Counted from the stretch's first letter, positions 24,337 through 37,595 are shown. The stretch is DNA of 64,000 bases from Cordia subcordata (GCA_028554755.1 JAPTOF010000003.1:31514001-31578000); one strand, 5' to 3'. Notes: a model not told the origin generated them from the letters alone. A program made the numbers and translations.

Positions 24337-24530
24337 AGTCCTTACTATTTACATATTTTTTAATTTTAATCCCTATTGTTTCAAATAACTTATACAAGTC
24401 TCCAGTGTTTAATTATTATGGTCAGATTAGTCCCTAATGTTTACATATTTTTTAATTGTAATCCCTATTGTTTCAAATAATTTACACAAGTCCCCAATGT
24501 TTAATTATTATTGTCAGATTAGTCCCTATA
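24337..24530. repeat. 92-bp tandem duplication with TTAGTCCCTAATGTTTACA-type motif
   Basis: Units at 24337-24428 and 24429-24520 differ at a few positions. A third partial start (AGTCCCTATAATCAG) follows at 24521. The motif of alternating 'AATCCCTATTGTTT' and 'AGTCCCTAATGTTT' is common in plant intergenic repeats. It is noncoding. Confidence 0.85.
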
Positions 24531-26480
24531 ATCAGAATGGACGTTAGTTTTGACAAAAATATCCTAAATGACCTCAAACGTAAAAGTAATTGACAATCTT
24601 ACCCTTGGCGCTATAAAATGAAATCCGATTATCTATTCTTTTAAGTAAGAATTCCTAGCCAAAAAGAAAAAAAGCAGTAGGAATTTAACATTTTGAATGA
24701 TAGTTATTGCATTCTTTGCATATTTTGGATTTACTGTGAACTTTTATAAGACACATTAGACGTCTGATTGAAAATTTTTAAGAAAATTAGGAACTTTTAT
24801 TGTCTAAAAATTATTTCATAATGAAATTCACAGTACAAAAGTTTAAGGTATTATAATCAATTAAGAATAAAAAAAAAAGAAAAGAAAAAAGAATGACAAC
24901 TTAAACTTAGGGACTAATTTGATTAGTTTTTGAAAATATTAGAGATTAATTTACATCAATTTAAATAATTAAAACTAATTTAAAAAATTATGTCAACTTT
25001 AAAAACTATACATTTGATTTTCCCTCGCAGGGAAATAAATAAATAGAAGGACCTACCTTCAAGGATGGGACAATCAAATAATTAAGCGGGCTCCTAGTAG
25101 AACATCAAACATTGTTTGTAGGTTTGTTTTTCGAAAACAACAAAAGAAGTAACAGGAGCATTTTGTTCCTTTGTTGGTTGTCCTTATGAAGAGAAAATTT
25201 GACATAACTGATCCAAAAGAAGCAATGACCATTCGATAGTACAGAAAGCCTCCCTAGTCTACAAATGATGAATTTCTGGACCAAGAAAAAAAAAAAGAGA
25301 AATATATGTATGATGAATTTAAATGACAGTCATGGCCGCTTTTTTTTTTTTTTAATTCAGATAAGAACAATAAAAAATTTGTCTTTAAATATATATAAAA
25401 TAACTTGACCCTTATGTATACCTTTAAAAAATAGAAACACTTTAAAAGATTGTTTAATCCAGCCTGTTTTCTGCATTCAAACAAGACGCGTGAACATATT
25501 TTGTTTCATATTTTATTGCTAATATATAAACTTGCAATCGAATCACCAAGCTTTGGTCGGTTTACAGGCTGCAATTTTTTTTTTTTTTTGGTCATTTGGC
25601 TTAGGCAGAAAAAAAAGACATATTTCCCAAACTTTATCCTGTACATTGATATTTAATCTTAGTGCATGTTGGGATCTCTTATTATATTTTTATGAGCAAA
25701 ATCGATATTACCTCCTATAATTTGCTAAAGTTATATAAAACATCCTTGATTGTAAGACTCATAAATAATTCTTATGTCATAAAAAAATTTTGTTAACACT
25801 TCTATATTAATTATCACCAAAATGATATACAATCACCTCGAAAATTGGGAGCTTTTTGCAATATTTTTTAAAACATATTAGCAAGTCCTAAAACACAAAA
25901 AATTTTATATTGTTTTAATAAGGCGCAGGAGATAAAATGCATCTTACACATTTTTTTGACATAAAGATCATATGTATAGATGAATTATTGTAGCTACCAA
26001 AAGGTATAATCACTTTCGCGTTCACGTATGGATTAGCTTTTGGGTACTTTGTTCGGTGTGGATGTGTTTTCTTTCTTTGTTGACTTCTTGCAAACAATAA
26101 TTGCAGAACTATTAGCTAAGCTATAATTGCTTAATGCAATTTATAAAAATTGTAGAGCTACTTCTTTTAAGGTCCTTGGGTTTTTCTAACTTTGTCTAAT
26201 TTTTGGTACATCTTAATTTAAAGAAACAAGACCAAAGTAACATGAGCATATATTACTGATTTTTCCAAGTGATTAAACTATTTTCTTCTGCTAGCAAAAA
26301 AAGCCGCCTTCTTACTTTTCAGCTTTTCTTCGGTAAAAGCGGTGCCTTTCATAAAAGTAATGGACCCTAAAAGAGCAATAGAGTGTCATTTTCACCATTC
26401 GTGAAATATGAATATATTACCTGCACCTAGCAGAGATTCGTAACTTATGAGTCAGCCAATCCTAAATGAAAGAAATTAAA
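24531..26480. other. Intergenic region, no gene supported
   Basis: This is AT-rich with homopolymer runs (poly-A near 24870, poly-T near 25340 and 25576). Reading frames are short, low-complexity and unrelated to known families. Confidence 0.6.
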
Positions 26481-26783
26481 GGCTCATTTAGATTAGTATT
26501 TTTTAAAAGTGTTTTTTCATAATTTTTGGAAAAGTAAATTTTTTGAAAAATAAAATTTTTGACTTTTGAAAAAGTCAAATTTGTTTTTTTTTTCTTTTCT
26601 TTTCCTAATTTTAACTTTTTAAAAAAGATAAATCAAATACTTATTACAAAATAATATATTTTTTAAAAAATAATTTTTTATAAAAAATCACTCCAAACTT
26701 TTTTAAAAAGATAAATCAAATACATGTTAAAAAATATATTTTTTAAAAAATATTATTTTATAAAAAGTCAATCCAAACAGACC
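26481..26783. mobile_element. Degenerate Tourist-like MITE (GTTTGGATT family)
   Basis: The left end GGCTCATTTAGATTAGTATT and the right end AAAGTCAATCCAAACAGACC are partial inverse repeats of the same family as 51247-51456 and 52418-52644. The interior has the same A- and T-rich blocks with AAAAAG and TTTTTTAAAAAA. It contains an internal duplication of TTTTTAAAAAGATAAATCAAATAC (about 26616-26640 and 26700-26724). The target duplication is unclear. Confidence 0.55.
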
Positions 26784-27164
26784 AAATAATAAACGTGGAG
26801 ATTTAAGTATAAGCCTTAAAAAAAAACAATAAAATTATAACCGAAAGAAAAAAGTTACAGTGATTAGTGAGTTGGGAAATGCAATTTTGATAAGATGTGA
26901 AATCAGATTACAAATAATGAATTTCAGACTTCACGAGTTTAATTAACCAATTATGAAACTCTGTTTCCATGGAGAAAGTTTTATGCAAATGATATCATAC
27001 ACCCTAACTATTGTACACCAAACGAGTACACCAAACGAGCAACGTGCACCTTACGGTGCGTGTAAGATACGCACCCCATCTTTTAAAACCAAAAAAAACT
27101 TACACAAGAACACAACAGTTTCCGATTTTCGTCAATATCAAGCACCACCATCCATCATTACCTA

Positions 27165-27600
27165 ATGGCGTCGTCGTCTTCTCTTTCCCTCTCTTCTTCT
27201 CTTTTCTCTCGTCATTAAGCTTTTAATGCTATGAAGTGAAAGTTGTTGAATTTGTTGATAATGATTTTGATATTCCATTTGATGATATTGGTGGTCAGGA
27301 TGATAATAGTTATCTCGATGATGGTGATAGTGACAATAACTTTGAGGATTCTGACTGTGATGGATAGTACGGATGAAATTGAAGAAAAATTAGGAATTTA
27401 TAATAACTATGTTACTGGCGAATGGTGATGATGATATCGTGATTATGCTAATGATTTTGCACTTGGCATCTTTCAAGGAATTGATGTTGCAATTGCTTGC
27501 CTTGCAAATATAAGGGATTAGTCGAAAGCAGAGTGAGGAGAACTCAGATGTAGGAGTTGATGATTGGTTTATGACGATGGGAGATGGAGAAATTGAATAA
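27165..27600 (+). pseudogene. Broken reading frame with transit-like start and acidic segment
   Basis: ATG at 27165 opens MASSSSLSLSSSLFSRH, a Ser-rich plastid-transit-like start, and stops at 27216. From about 27242 another frame gives a strongly acidic stretch (FDIPFDDIGGQDDN, then DDGDSDNNFEDSDCDG) and stops near 27367. A third frame further on reads YANDFALGIFQGIDVAIACL and IRD before a stop near 27520. The pieces are protein-like but shifted. I read this as a decayed gene or captured gene piece. It directly precedes the GTGAACAT repeat block at 27600-27815. Confidence 0.4.
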
Positions 27601-27815
27601 TGGTTGCGAACATTTTACCCAAAAGTTGTGAACATTATGTTTAAAATTGTGAACATATAAAAATTGTAAATAATTAAATATTTTGAACATATTAAAACTG
27701 TGAACATGTAATATTAAAATTGCGAACATATAGAAATTGTGAACATATAAAGTAAAAATTATAAAAGTATAAAAATTATGAATATATAATATAAATATTG
27801 TGAACAGATACATCA
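27600..27815 (+). repeat. Degenerate tandem TTGTGAACATATAA array
   Basis: The motif TTGTGAACAT or close variants recurs roughly every 20-40 bases (27620-27631, 27647-27658, 27701-27712, 27737-27748, 27799-27806). The same motif in the reverse orientation (ATGTTCACAA) fills 60340-60610. The two arrays are probably parts of the same transposon family. Confidence 0.65.
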
Positions 27816-28231
27816 TGTTATATTTGTGCATATAACTTAAGGGAGATTGTATTCAGACCTAAAGTTTTGTAGGCTAAATTTTTAGTTAATGAAAAAGTTA
27901 TTATTATTATTGGATATGTTTTTCTTCAACTTTCTACCTTTTAGAAATGTTTCTTAGCTCATTTCCCTAGAATGATTAGCTGGTATGGCAACATTAAGAA
28001 TGTGAAAGAATTGAGAGAGCAAAATTGACCCAAAAAAAAGAATTGAGAGAGCAAACGCCTCTCCTCCCTCATATTTCCATGGCTGGTGTCAACATTACAG
28101 CCGCTCGAAGCTCCTTCCCGTGTTCTTCTTAAAACAAACCCTCCCAAGAAACTAACACCATTTTCACAATATTTTTTCCCACCTTAATTAATTACTATTA
28201 TCAGCATTATTGTGTCCAACCTTGGCATTAT

Positions 28232-28238
28232 TATATAA
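28232..28238 (+). promoter_or_regulatory. TATA box of the pectate lyase gene
   Basis: TATATAA sits about 135 bases before the ATG at 28369. This implies a transcription start near 28265 and a leader of roughly 100 bases. It is preceded by ordinary AT-rich sequence. Confidence 0.6.
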
Positions 28239-28368
28239 ACAACGATACATTTTCCCAGTTTTTACTAGCTCCATTCAACAGCAAGACATCTCATCTCTCT
28301 TGCTAAAGTTGTATCTTTGGAGAGAAAGCAAATATAGCATTTTTTCCCCACATCATTAGTCTCACAGG

Positions 28369-31300
28369 ATGCTTCCTGCTAACTGCATTTTCTTGTTCTG
28401 CTTCTTTACAACTTTCTCTGTTATTGTCTGTGATAGTGCTGTCAATCTTACACTTGCTCATCAACGTCCCAACCCTGAAGCTGTAGCACGAGATGTGCAG
28501 AGGTAAAAGGTCTAACTTTTTTCAACATTATGCAACATCTCACAGATCCCCATTTGGGTGTCGCTCATTACAGCATTTTCTCACATGGGTTTGCATTTGT
28601 TTCTTCAAGAATGCCGATTCTTAAAGCTCTTGTTGTTTCAAGCTCATCTTGAAGCTAAAAGTTAACTTTTTGCTTGTTCTTTTGTGGTTTTTGCTCATGG
28701 TAGCACTACAAGATTTGGTTTTTCATTGCAAATGGTTGAGAAATTGATCTCCTTTATGAATTTTGGTGACCTTCCATGATCTTGAACACAATGTCAAAAA
28801 TCCCGTCTGGGTTTTGAAGCTTGCAGCATTTCATGATCTGGGTCTTGCTCATTTTTCTCAACAAAGAAATCTCTTTTTGTCCACATTTCACTGTGTTCTC
28901 GTGGTTTACTCTTTTAGCTTTCACTTTTATAATGGTACCTTTTCCCCCCCACATTTTTCGTACTATAGGAGAGTAAATGTGTCAATTTCAAGAAGGCAAA
29001 TGCTATCCACCAACACCACCACCTCAATGAAGGCCCAGAGCCAATGTCTAACAGGCAATCCAATAGATGATTGCTGGAGGTGTGACCCAAATTGGGCCAA
29101 GAACCGCCAACGGCTAGCAGATTGTGCCATTGGTTTTGGCCAAGGTGCACTTGGTGGTAAAGGTGGTGAGATTTACGTGGTCACAGATTCTTCAGACTCT
29201 GACACCGTCAACCCAAAACCAGGCACGCTTCGCTTCGCTGTCATCCAAGACGAACCACTCTGGATTGTGTTTGCAGCCAACATGCTAATCAAGCTCAAGC
29301 ATGAGCTTATTGTTAATAGTCACAAGACTATTGATGGTCGTGGTGCTAATGTTGAAATTACTGGTAATGGGTGCATAACTTTACAATATGTTAGTAATGT
29401 TATCATTCACAACATTCATGTTTATAATTGCAAGCCTTCGGGGAATACTGAGATCAGGTCGAGTCCAACGCATGTTGGGTATAGAAGCAAATCGGACGGT
29501 GATGGAATATCTATATTTGGGTCCAGAAATATTTGGATTGACCATTGTGCTTTCTCTCACTGTACTGATGGCTTGGTTGATGCCATTATGGGGTCCACCG
29601 CTATTACCATTTCTAACAGCTACTTTTCCCACCATGATGAGGTCATTTTGCTGGGCCATGATGATAAATATTTGCCCGACTCTGGAATGCAGGTTAGCAC
29701 ACTAATTCTTTCTTCTTTAGATCTGTTTTTCTAGAATTGTTGAAACAAGCTCTTAAAAAGATTTCAGGTTAATCAATAGATTTTAACATAGGTTTTATTT
29801 CATGTTCTATATGGGGTAGTCCAGATAAAAATAAAGATTTAGTGGGAATTGATAATTAAACCATGGTTGAAATTGTGCAGGTGACTATAGCGTTTAATCA
29901 CTTTGGAGAAGGGCTGGTGCAACGTATGCCTAGGTGTAGGCGCGGTTACATACATGTGGTTAACAATGACTTTACAGGGTGGCAAATGTATGCAATTGGT
30001 GGCAGTGGTAATCCTACTATTAACAGTCAAGGCAATCGTTATATTGCACCAGCTGATCCAAGTGCCAAAGAGGTAATCTATGAGCTAAACTTTGTTAATT
30101 GATATAATATTTGTATGGTAGATATTTTAAAAACCATTTATTTAGTGTTGTCTTGCCCTTTTTCTGAACTTTTTGACTTGTGTCTAATTGGTCATCAGAT
30201 GAATAACATAAAGAACTCTCGAGGGCTCCGAACATTACTCACTAGCTCATGATGAAATGAAATGCTTAGATCTCCAAAGGGCACATCATAACGAAATCAA
30301 CGGCCAAAAATGTAAATGGAGTTAATTTTTTTGGGTTAGAGGGCAGCAGTTATTTGGTAATATGGATTTGCGCTAAATCATTAAGATTTGACGCTGGATT
30401 TGAAATGTAAAATAGATCCCAATATGAGTTTTTATGAAATGATAAAAGAATGCAAGAGTCAACATCTAAGCCAAGAGCAATTGAGTGTAATAATTGAGTG
30501 TTGTGGGGTTTAAGATTTGGATTGTCATGTCTTAATAACAGGTGACAAAGCGCGTGGACACAGATGAGGGGCAGTGGAGTGACTGGAACTGGAGAACAGA
30601 TGGGGATGTAATGGTAAATGGAGCATTTTTTGTGCCATCAGGTGCAGGGGTGACCAGCCAGTATGCCAGGGCGTCCAGTTTCAATGCCAAGTCCGGTGAC
30701 CTGGTTGAGCAGCTCACCATGAACGCCGGTGTCCTTGGTGGTCCCCAGTATGTATTCACTTCACAGCCATTGCATTTTGATCCACACAATTTATAGCCCA
30801 CTTTCTCCTGGCCCGTTGTTATTTATGAAAGTTCTTCAATCCAATCGAATTTCTCATAAGAGAGAAATAGTACGAGTGAAATTCTTTCATGATAATCAAA
30901 AGGAAGAGCTATTACTATCTTTTATGCTTTCTAGTCCAGGGAATACTTCTATAATTTTGGTAGGTAGTTTTATTTTAGGCAATTAGATCATAGATCAGAA
31001 AAAGTATAATGGTCCAAGTCCAATAAAAAAATTTCATCATATAAATAAGGGATAAAGGGACGAAGGAATGATATAAAACATTACTCTTACTGTCTCAGAC
31101 CCAAATAATTTGAGTATGCAAACTTGGCATTTCTGTTCTGATTCACTATCTATTATCATTTCTTTTTTCGCTTTAATACAGCAATACCTGTCAATCTAGA
31201 TGCAATAAGTGAAGGGTGTAACTGTCTTTTGATTGAATATTATTGGACCTTTTCAGGAAAATGCTCAATTGTATTGCCCCCACTTGCTTTATTGGTGCAG

Positions 31301-33495
31301 CACTTTTTGACGCTTTAAGCCAAGTTGTTCTGGCATACTTAGAGTTATTTTTTTATGACCTCCTACTTACACATGCATGCAACAATAAATTCTTAGTAGG
31401 GTGTTTTAAGAAAGTTTTATTTAATTAAACAGAGAGGTCAGTAAACTAGACAAAATTTATGACACAAAGTATGGTAATTATCACATACTTTCCCAGCTGA
31501 ATAATTTGTACATTTATTCAAACTAAATTACTGAAAGGAAGAAGAGAAAAGGTTAAAGTTATCCAGAGATTATAGAAAAAGGTGTAGTACATTGATCCAC
31601 GTGATCATGAGGGGCTTTGAGAATCTATAGACCAGCAGGCTTCCTGTTTTTTGAGTTTGTCTTTTAGGCTTTTTACAATTCTGTTTTTAGTATTTCCAAG
31701 CAGTGTCTTTTTCAATTGTGAGTAGCTTTGTATATTTCACCTTACTAATAGTTTTATTGTTTTGGGGATATGGAGAGTTTGACCATCATGGACCCTTTAT
31801 AGGGGTAAGATGGTGACAACATTTATTTTATTCACTTGGCACATTATTTTAAGAACACAAAACATAGTTGAACTGTACACCATTGTATTATTTTGAGGTT
31901 GTTACTTAATCTATAAAGAAAGCATATGTAACTAAATCTGTAAAGAAAGCATATGTAACTAAGTTGGAACACATTTTTGGTTCAAAACCTTGTCCACTTC
32001 GGGAATCTCTAGATCTATGCTTATTTCAACAATGTCGTTGGGAAGGATAATGTAGGGTAGGGGCAAAGGTAGACAGGTCATGTTGGATGTGTTTTTTTAA
32101 GTTTTGGATCTTAGGTGGTTATATATTCCTTCTTCATGCTTTCCAGCCCATAAACATGGGGCCCTTCTCTGTTATTTGAGATAATGGCTCCCCATCTGAT
32201 ATTTATTGGGCGTGAGACCAGAGACTACTCTAGCTTGGCCTAGTGTGATCTGTGTTGAAGTCCCCAAGTATGAGTTGTTTGCTGGTCCACCTATTCTTAT
32301 AACTGTGTATGCAAGCAAAAGAGCTACTATAATGGAGAGGTTGAGCCGCAGAGTGTTTCTTCTTGGTAGAAGCTAAACTTATTTCCTCTCACGATTGCAG
32401 GTGAAATTTGATATTCGAAAGGAAATGGGAAGTTTCCAAATTAAGAAACAGTGTGCTTATACTCCAAAAGTTAATATATTTCTTTCATGCTGTATACTAG
32501 AACTTATGTGGAAACATGTAAACTAAGAACTGCAATAGATTGTAAAGTGGGTCTAACTTCTGCTCCTACTCCACACATAACGAATGCCAATTTTTAATAA
32601 TTGACACCGTGTCACTGTCATAGCTCACCTACACTTTGGAATCTTTTTTCCTTTGTTTTGGTGAAGCTAGGCTTTGCCCTCTCAAGCTTGATTCATTAAG
32701 ACTTCGCAAATTGTTTAGCATATTCATCTGTTTTCACCGGTTAATGGTTATGCAAACCCAAGATCTTGCATTTCATACCATTGGGGTAGTAAAACATCAA
32801 ACATTCACAGTAGAAAATTTTTGACGGAAGGCTTTCAGAAAGCACCAAAACAAAGCTAGTAGAGTAGAAGTTCTGTCGTTACATGCATTTTCAGGTAAGT
32901 CTGGACCTAGCTGGGGCCCATTTGCATCCAAGTTCTTCTTATGTCTATCTCAGATCTGATGCTTATTTATGCATTGGACACTAGCTACCAGAAAAAGGTT
33001 CTTTCTGCAGTGATGACATGTGATGGGGGGCCTAGTCTTGAACTATAACATTTATAGCCTCTTACATTCTTGTACAGGCTGCTTGCATTTCTTCTAAATT
33101 CTCTTTTAACATTATTTAACATGAATGGTAATTGTAACTTCATAATGTTACGAGGGTATGGAAATCTAACTAGCACCACTCCTTCACTGTCTTCTATAAG
33201 CATGGCAGGGCATCATTTGGCCTCCTGATTTATTAAGATGCTGCTCTGTTTAACATCATACAGGGATAACAGTCTTAGCCTATCATATGGTGGAGGGACC
33301 ACGACCGGTGCAAGCAGTTACAGCAGTGGAGGGTCTGGCGGTGGAGATGGTGACTATTTTGGAATGATATTTGCTGGTGGCGCCTCATCAAAGCCATCAA
33401 CCACCCCCACCACTGTCTTTTTGTCTCTTCTAATTATTTTAACTTTGTACACTGCCACCAACCATGGTGCTTTGTTATCATTATCATTGTTATGA
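28369..33495 (+). CDS. Pectate lyase (PL1 family), secreted, probable GPI anchor
   Basis: Pectate lyases cleave de-methylated pectin in the cell wall by Ca-dependent beta-elimination. Five exons chain in frame: 28369-28502, 28969-29692, 29881-30072, 30542-30747 and 33264-33495, giving 495 residues. Residues 1-24 form a signal peptide. The plant N-region ([14 protein letters not shown]) and the [13 protein letters not shown] motif (71-83) follow. The beta-helix domain holds [12 protein letters not shown] (near 97), IWIDHC (233-238), [12 protein letters not shown] (249 on) and QRMPRCRRG (300-308), with Arg301 and Arg306 in the conserved R-x-P-x-x-R active-site pattern. Exon 5 adds a Gly/Ser-rich linker (428-461) and a hydrophobic C-terminus (470-481 and beyond), a GPI-attachment pattern. 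That suggests a plasma-membrane-anchored wall enzyme (inference). The last intron is 2.5 kb, far longer than the others. The gene converges on the B' subunit gene. Confidence 0.92.
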
Positions 33496-34259
33496 CTAGG
33501 AGATATTAAAGAGAGAAAAGAAAATTCAAGATCCAATTGATGGCGAAGCGCTTAATCTTTTGTACATAATTGATAGGCATCAATGACTACAAGGTTGTTA
33601 TATGTGGGGTCAACCCAGAATTTCCTTTCTACTTTATAAGCTATTTAACATTTGCAAGTTTTAGCAATGATAGTTCTTTCTTAACCTTTTGTTGTGCAAG
33701 TGAAAAGATGTTGAAAAAGGGTTAGATATGGGTGGCCAAAATGGCATGTTCCATCACGCATCTACTTCAGAGCCTTCTTGCAATACTTTTCAATTCAAGA
33801 ACCGTTATTTAATTCGGTTTAGCTTTCTATATCTCATTCTGTCATTAATAACATTCTGATATATCCATGCTGGAAACAAGTACCAAGCCATCATTTGTGA
33901 CAATTAGGGCGGATTTAAGTTCTGAGCTGTCGAAGTTAGCTCGGCAAAATATTTCAAAGTACATAATTAGTTTTTCTTAGAGTTATTTTAAACCTCATAA
34001 TTAACTAATCTTGACTGGAACACGATGATCATTTGTATCATGACGAAAACTAACCTTGAAAAGCTAATATTTAGGAGAGGAAAAGAAGAAAAGAAAGATC
34101 TAGATACAGACCTGTTACCATTCTAAAGTTACAGTGAAGAAGCAGAAGAATTGGAAGCAGATGGAAAGAATTCATTTAAAGCACATCCAAGAAATGCGAA
34201 ATGTTGGACTGATTCTTGTGTTGTATCATCGGAAGGGCTTATATGGAGAAAAAGTGCTT
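33496..34259. other. Convergent intergenic spacer
   Basis: This 764-base spacer lies between the stop codons of two convergent genes and should hold both 3' UTRs and polyadenylation sites. No repeat or reading frame of note is seen. Confidence 0.6.
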
Positions 34260-37218
34260 CTACCAGAAAGATAGCAAAGATCTTTTGCGCACATGTGTAG
34301 TTGTTTTTCCCTCTCCGCCAACCCGTGCAGCAACCTCTTCAAGTCTCTTCCACCTTGAGACACGCTGCTCTTCCATTTCTTTGTCCCTGGCAAGCTTTAT
34401 GGTGTACTTTCTTTCACACTCTTCAAACAGCTCAGCGTCCAACTCCACAAACATCCTCCGGACATTATTTGTTAGCCCGAGGATTGTCTGGTTCCAGTGG
34501 CCCTGGTTATTCTTTTCCAATGCTTCAAAGACGATAGGCAGGATAACATGTAAGTTTTCAGCGATCAGTTCCAATATATGTTCATTCCTCCACAAGAAAA
34601 GAGCCCGTTCTGCAACCTGTTATGAACCTTAATATAAAGATCTTCAGAAACAGGGAAACAAAAAGGCCTAATGATAACATAAACACTACATAAGAAAGAA
34701 ATGTGAAAACAGCGCTATCACCTATTGGGGTTCAAACCACTGATGAGAAACACAATATAACACCAGTGAGGTAAATGTCAATTACAATTCTTAGATCTGA
34801 AAATGGTGGGATCATCATTCCTTCTTAGGGAAAAGGGCATTATTCATCAACAGTTGCATTTCCTTACACACTCCCACTTGCAGAAAGGGAAAAGATTCTT
34901 ACTAAAGGATTCCTTTTTTCCAAACGAAAGGCACGGAAGAGATCACAAACTTCTTTATCTAAGCATATAAATCCATACCGTTCTAGACATTAAAAAAAAA
35001 GTGGCGATAAAGAATGAATTCAGCACAAGTATCTCCGTGTTTTAAATGGCAAATAATTACATGATTGAGTTGTCATAAACAACTTTGTGTAGTGCCCTGA
35101 AAGAAATACCGGAAAGAAGCAAGCAATTAGCTTAAAGAAAAGGTGTCATATGCGGGGAAAAGTCACAAAAGAATCTAAGAAATTACAGACTTTTATGCAA
35201 ATTACAAAGAGTAGAAAGATAGGACTACAAGCAATTAAACTGTAAAACAAACCAATGTGCAACTCATGTTTCAGGGCATGCAATTCATTGCTATACCCTA
35301 AACTCTTATTTCCAAAAAAAATTGTTTACGTGTAAGAAGAATCACAATGAAGTTCAACTAACGTTTCAGGCCAAGCAAAACAACCTAATGCACATCGATA
35401 TGTTTAGTTTGGCACCACAGATTCGCGCACCTATGGGTTATATTCCTGAGGCCGCAGAAGAGCCATTCCGCAGGTAGACTAAAAAAGTATTCATTTACAA
35501 TGAAGTTATAGGGGCTGAGAGGCCATTCCTTCAGAGGCAGGAGACACATAAAGGCAATCGCACTATTGCAAATGCAACTGAAAAGAGTGTATTTGGGAGA
35601 ATGACATATAAACTGCCATATTATATTTTCTGCCATAGGGAAAATTCATGGCATAAAGAATTGTTTGCTCATCATGATGATGCATGTACAAGTTGTGCAA
35701 ACTTGAGGGATACTCAACAAAAGAATCAAAACTTTGCAAATGTATACCTTTAAGAAATCAGAAGCACAATCTACTCCCAATAATAAGAGAATTAACAACT
35801 TTTTCTTAACATTTTCTTATCAAGGTAAATTCAAACCACTACTTTCTTAAATATAGTGAGTTTATTGCCTCCCAATTATACAACCAACATTGCCTCTTTC
35901 ACTCTCATTTAAGCAAAGCACTCTTTGCATAACCTCTTAGAAAAGCAGGTCACATTGATTAATAGAAAACACATCCAACATAAATTCTTGAACAAAGTAG
36001 TTGTGACGCACATGCATAACCTCCAGGAGTACAACAGAATGATATGCAAAAAATCAAACAGCTAAATAGTGTAATAACCTGGAAATGCAGGCTATTGATG
36101 CATCGTCCAACTTGCCTGAACAAAGGAACCATGCAGCTCTGAAACTCCACAGGCTGGGTAACTTCAAGGACTTCTTCTAACTCTCCAAGAAAAAGAACTT
36201 CCTTGCTACAGTTTGTAAGTGGCCAGTACTTGAGCAATCCATGAATGACGATATCCGCCAAGCGGTAATCTTTCTCAACATATTGCGTGATACAATAAGA
36301 CAAATGAGAATGATATACAGAAATACATTTAGGCTTGTGTAGAGGAATAAGAACCCTAACTAGGAATAACTTGTGCTCCTCTTTCATGGGCAACGCAAAC
36401 CCATTTATTATACTTCCGAGAACCTCCAATAGCTCGCTGATCCCATTATGCCTCTCTGTCTCAAAAATAAATCGATATAGTACATTATTGATTAAGCTCC
36501 TTATGTAGGGACGGTGAACCATGAATTTTCCATAAATTCGGTGGAGAATTGTCTTCAAGTACTCGCGCTCCCTTGAATCTTCTGTATCGAAAACATCAAG
36601 CAATTTCGACACAAATGTGTGATTAAGATATCGCTTGGCAACCTTAGAATCCGTGTCCTGTGACTCGATATATTTGAGAAGAAGGTCATACACAAGTTCC
36701 AAGTGAGGCCAAGAGGGATCCCTGAACGAATCATCCTCCTCCGGGTCACCACTCTCCTTCCCCGTATTCTCATGCATTGCAGGGGGCAAACACCTAAATA
36801 TATTCACTGATATCATCTTTACCAACTCTGCCTGCATAATCTCATTCATCTTGTAAGACCCTGATTGCACTAAATCAGTAAGCTCTGATAATGTTTGCCT
36901 CTTAATCTCCTTTTCGCGGACAGAATCCATCTTATCGGAGAAATCAAACAAAATGCTACAGATACGAAGCTTCTTAATGAACAACTTGTGGCGTTCCATC
37001 AAGGGAACATTCTTCAACAAGGGCAATAATGCAAGCACGCCGGGAATTGGTGAGACAGGGACTAAAGCTGCAGGCTGTGATGGCGCATTAACACAACGTG
37101 AAGCATGATTGATAGTCACAGTAGGTGGATCGAATCCTGCTGAATTGGGTATCGGTAACTGAAGAGGCTCTGGTTTTGAGTGCTTCTTCTGCCTTATTTT
37201 CTTTATCTTACTCAACAT
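34260..37218 (-). CDS. PP2A B' (B56-type) regulatory subunit
   Basis: B' subunits select substrates and location for the PP2A phosphatase core. Exon 1 (37218-36079) and exon 2 (34616-34260) join at [12 protein letters not shown] in phase 0 and give 498 residues, the usual plant B' size. The start is the ATG at 37218 ([15 protein letters not shown]); the codons upstream lack ATG. The N-tail is basic and Pro-rich. The B56 HEAT-like domain runs from about residue 65 to 475, with IKRQTL (105-110), [15 protein letters not shown] (226-240), [16 protein letters not shown] and [14 protein letters not shown]. The C-tail is charged and ends [14 protein letters not shown] 1.46-kb intron splits the domain. 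A 5' UTR intron of about 37247-37617 is likely (CAG/GTACTC donor on the minus strand). The N-terminus differs from the more common MFKQIL or MWKQIL type starts, so the exact subtype is open. Confidence 0.95.
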
Positions 37219-37561
37219 ATTTACAATCACTTTCAACGATCAGAAACTAAAATACTCTCTAATGTCCTATGAGATGTTCTATATTTACCATTTGGACACA
37301 GCTCTTGGCCACCACAAAAATCAAAGCAAGACTTTATGTCACTACGTGGAGTTGGCCACGATACAGGACCAATTAGTTCAAGGCCTACAAACACATAAAA
37401 GATCAAATTTTCTTAGCAAAACTCAAATACCCTTTTGCTTTTGAAAATGAAACGAATGCATAAATATATGGAAGGCCACTTTGATTGACTACAAGGATGC
37501 ACACACATACATCAAATGTAGACACATATCTGACAGATACAGCCATGCATTATCTTTATAC

Positions 37562-37595
37562 GTGTGTGTGTGTGTGTGTGCACATATATATATGT
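37562..37595. repeat. (GT)n-(AT)n microsatellite in B' 5' leader region
   Basis: A (GT)9 run is followed by CACATATATATATG. It lies just inside the inferred 5' UTR intron of the B' gene, where length variation could affect splicing or expression. Confidence 0.85.

Noticed and set aside
27544..27831. 95-codon minus-strand frame with YVHNFYMF-type repeats
   Set aside because: The repeated peptide is just the translation of the GTGAACAT DNA array.
28763..28968. Upstream open extension of the pectate lyase exon 2 frame
   Set aside because: It is intron 1. A proper signal-peptide exon at 28369-28502 joins exon 2 in frame at AG/G, and the extension has no family similarity.
30749..30796. Read-through C-terminus of pectate lyase after exon 4
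   Set aside because: GTATGT after GGTCCCCA is a good donor, and exon 5 continues in frame with family-like [11 protein letters not shown]. It is kept only as a possible retained-intron isoform.
34725..34750. GGGGTTCAAACC, resembling a tRNA T-loop
   Set aside because: No acceptor stem, D-arm or anticodon arm could be folded around it, and it lies in the B' intron.
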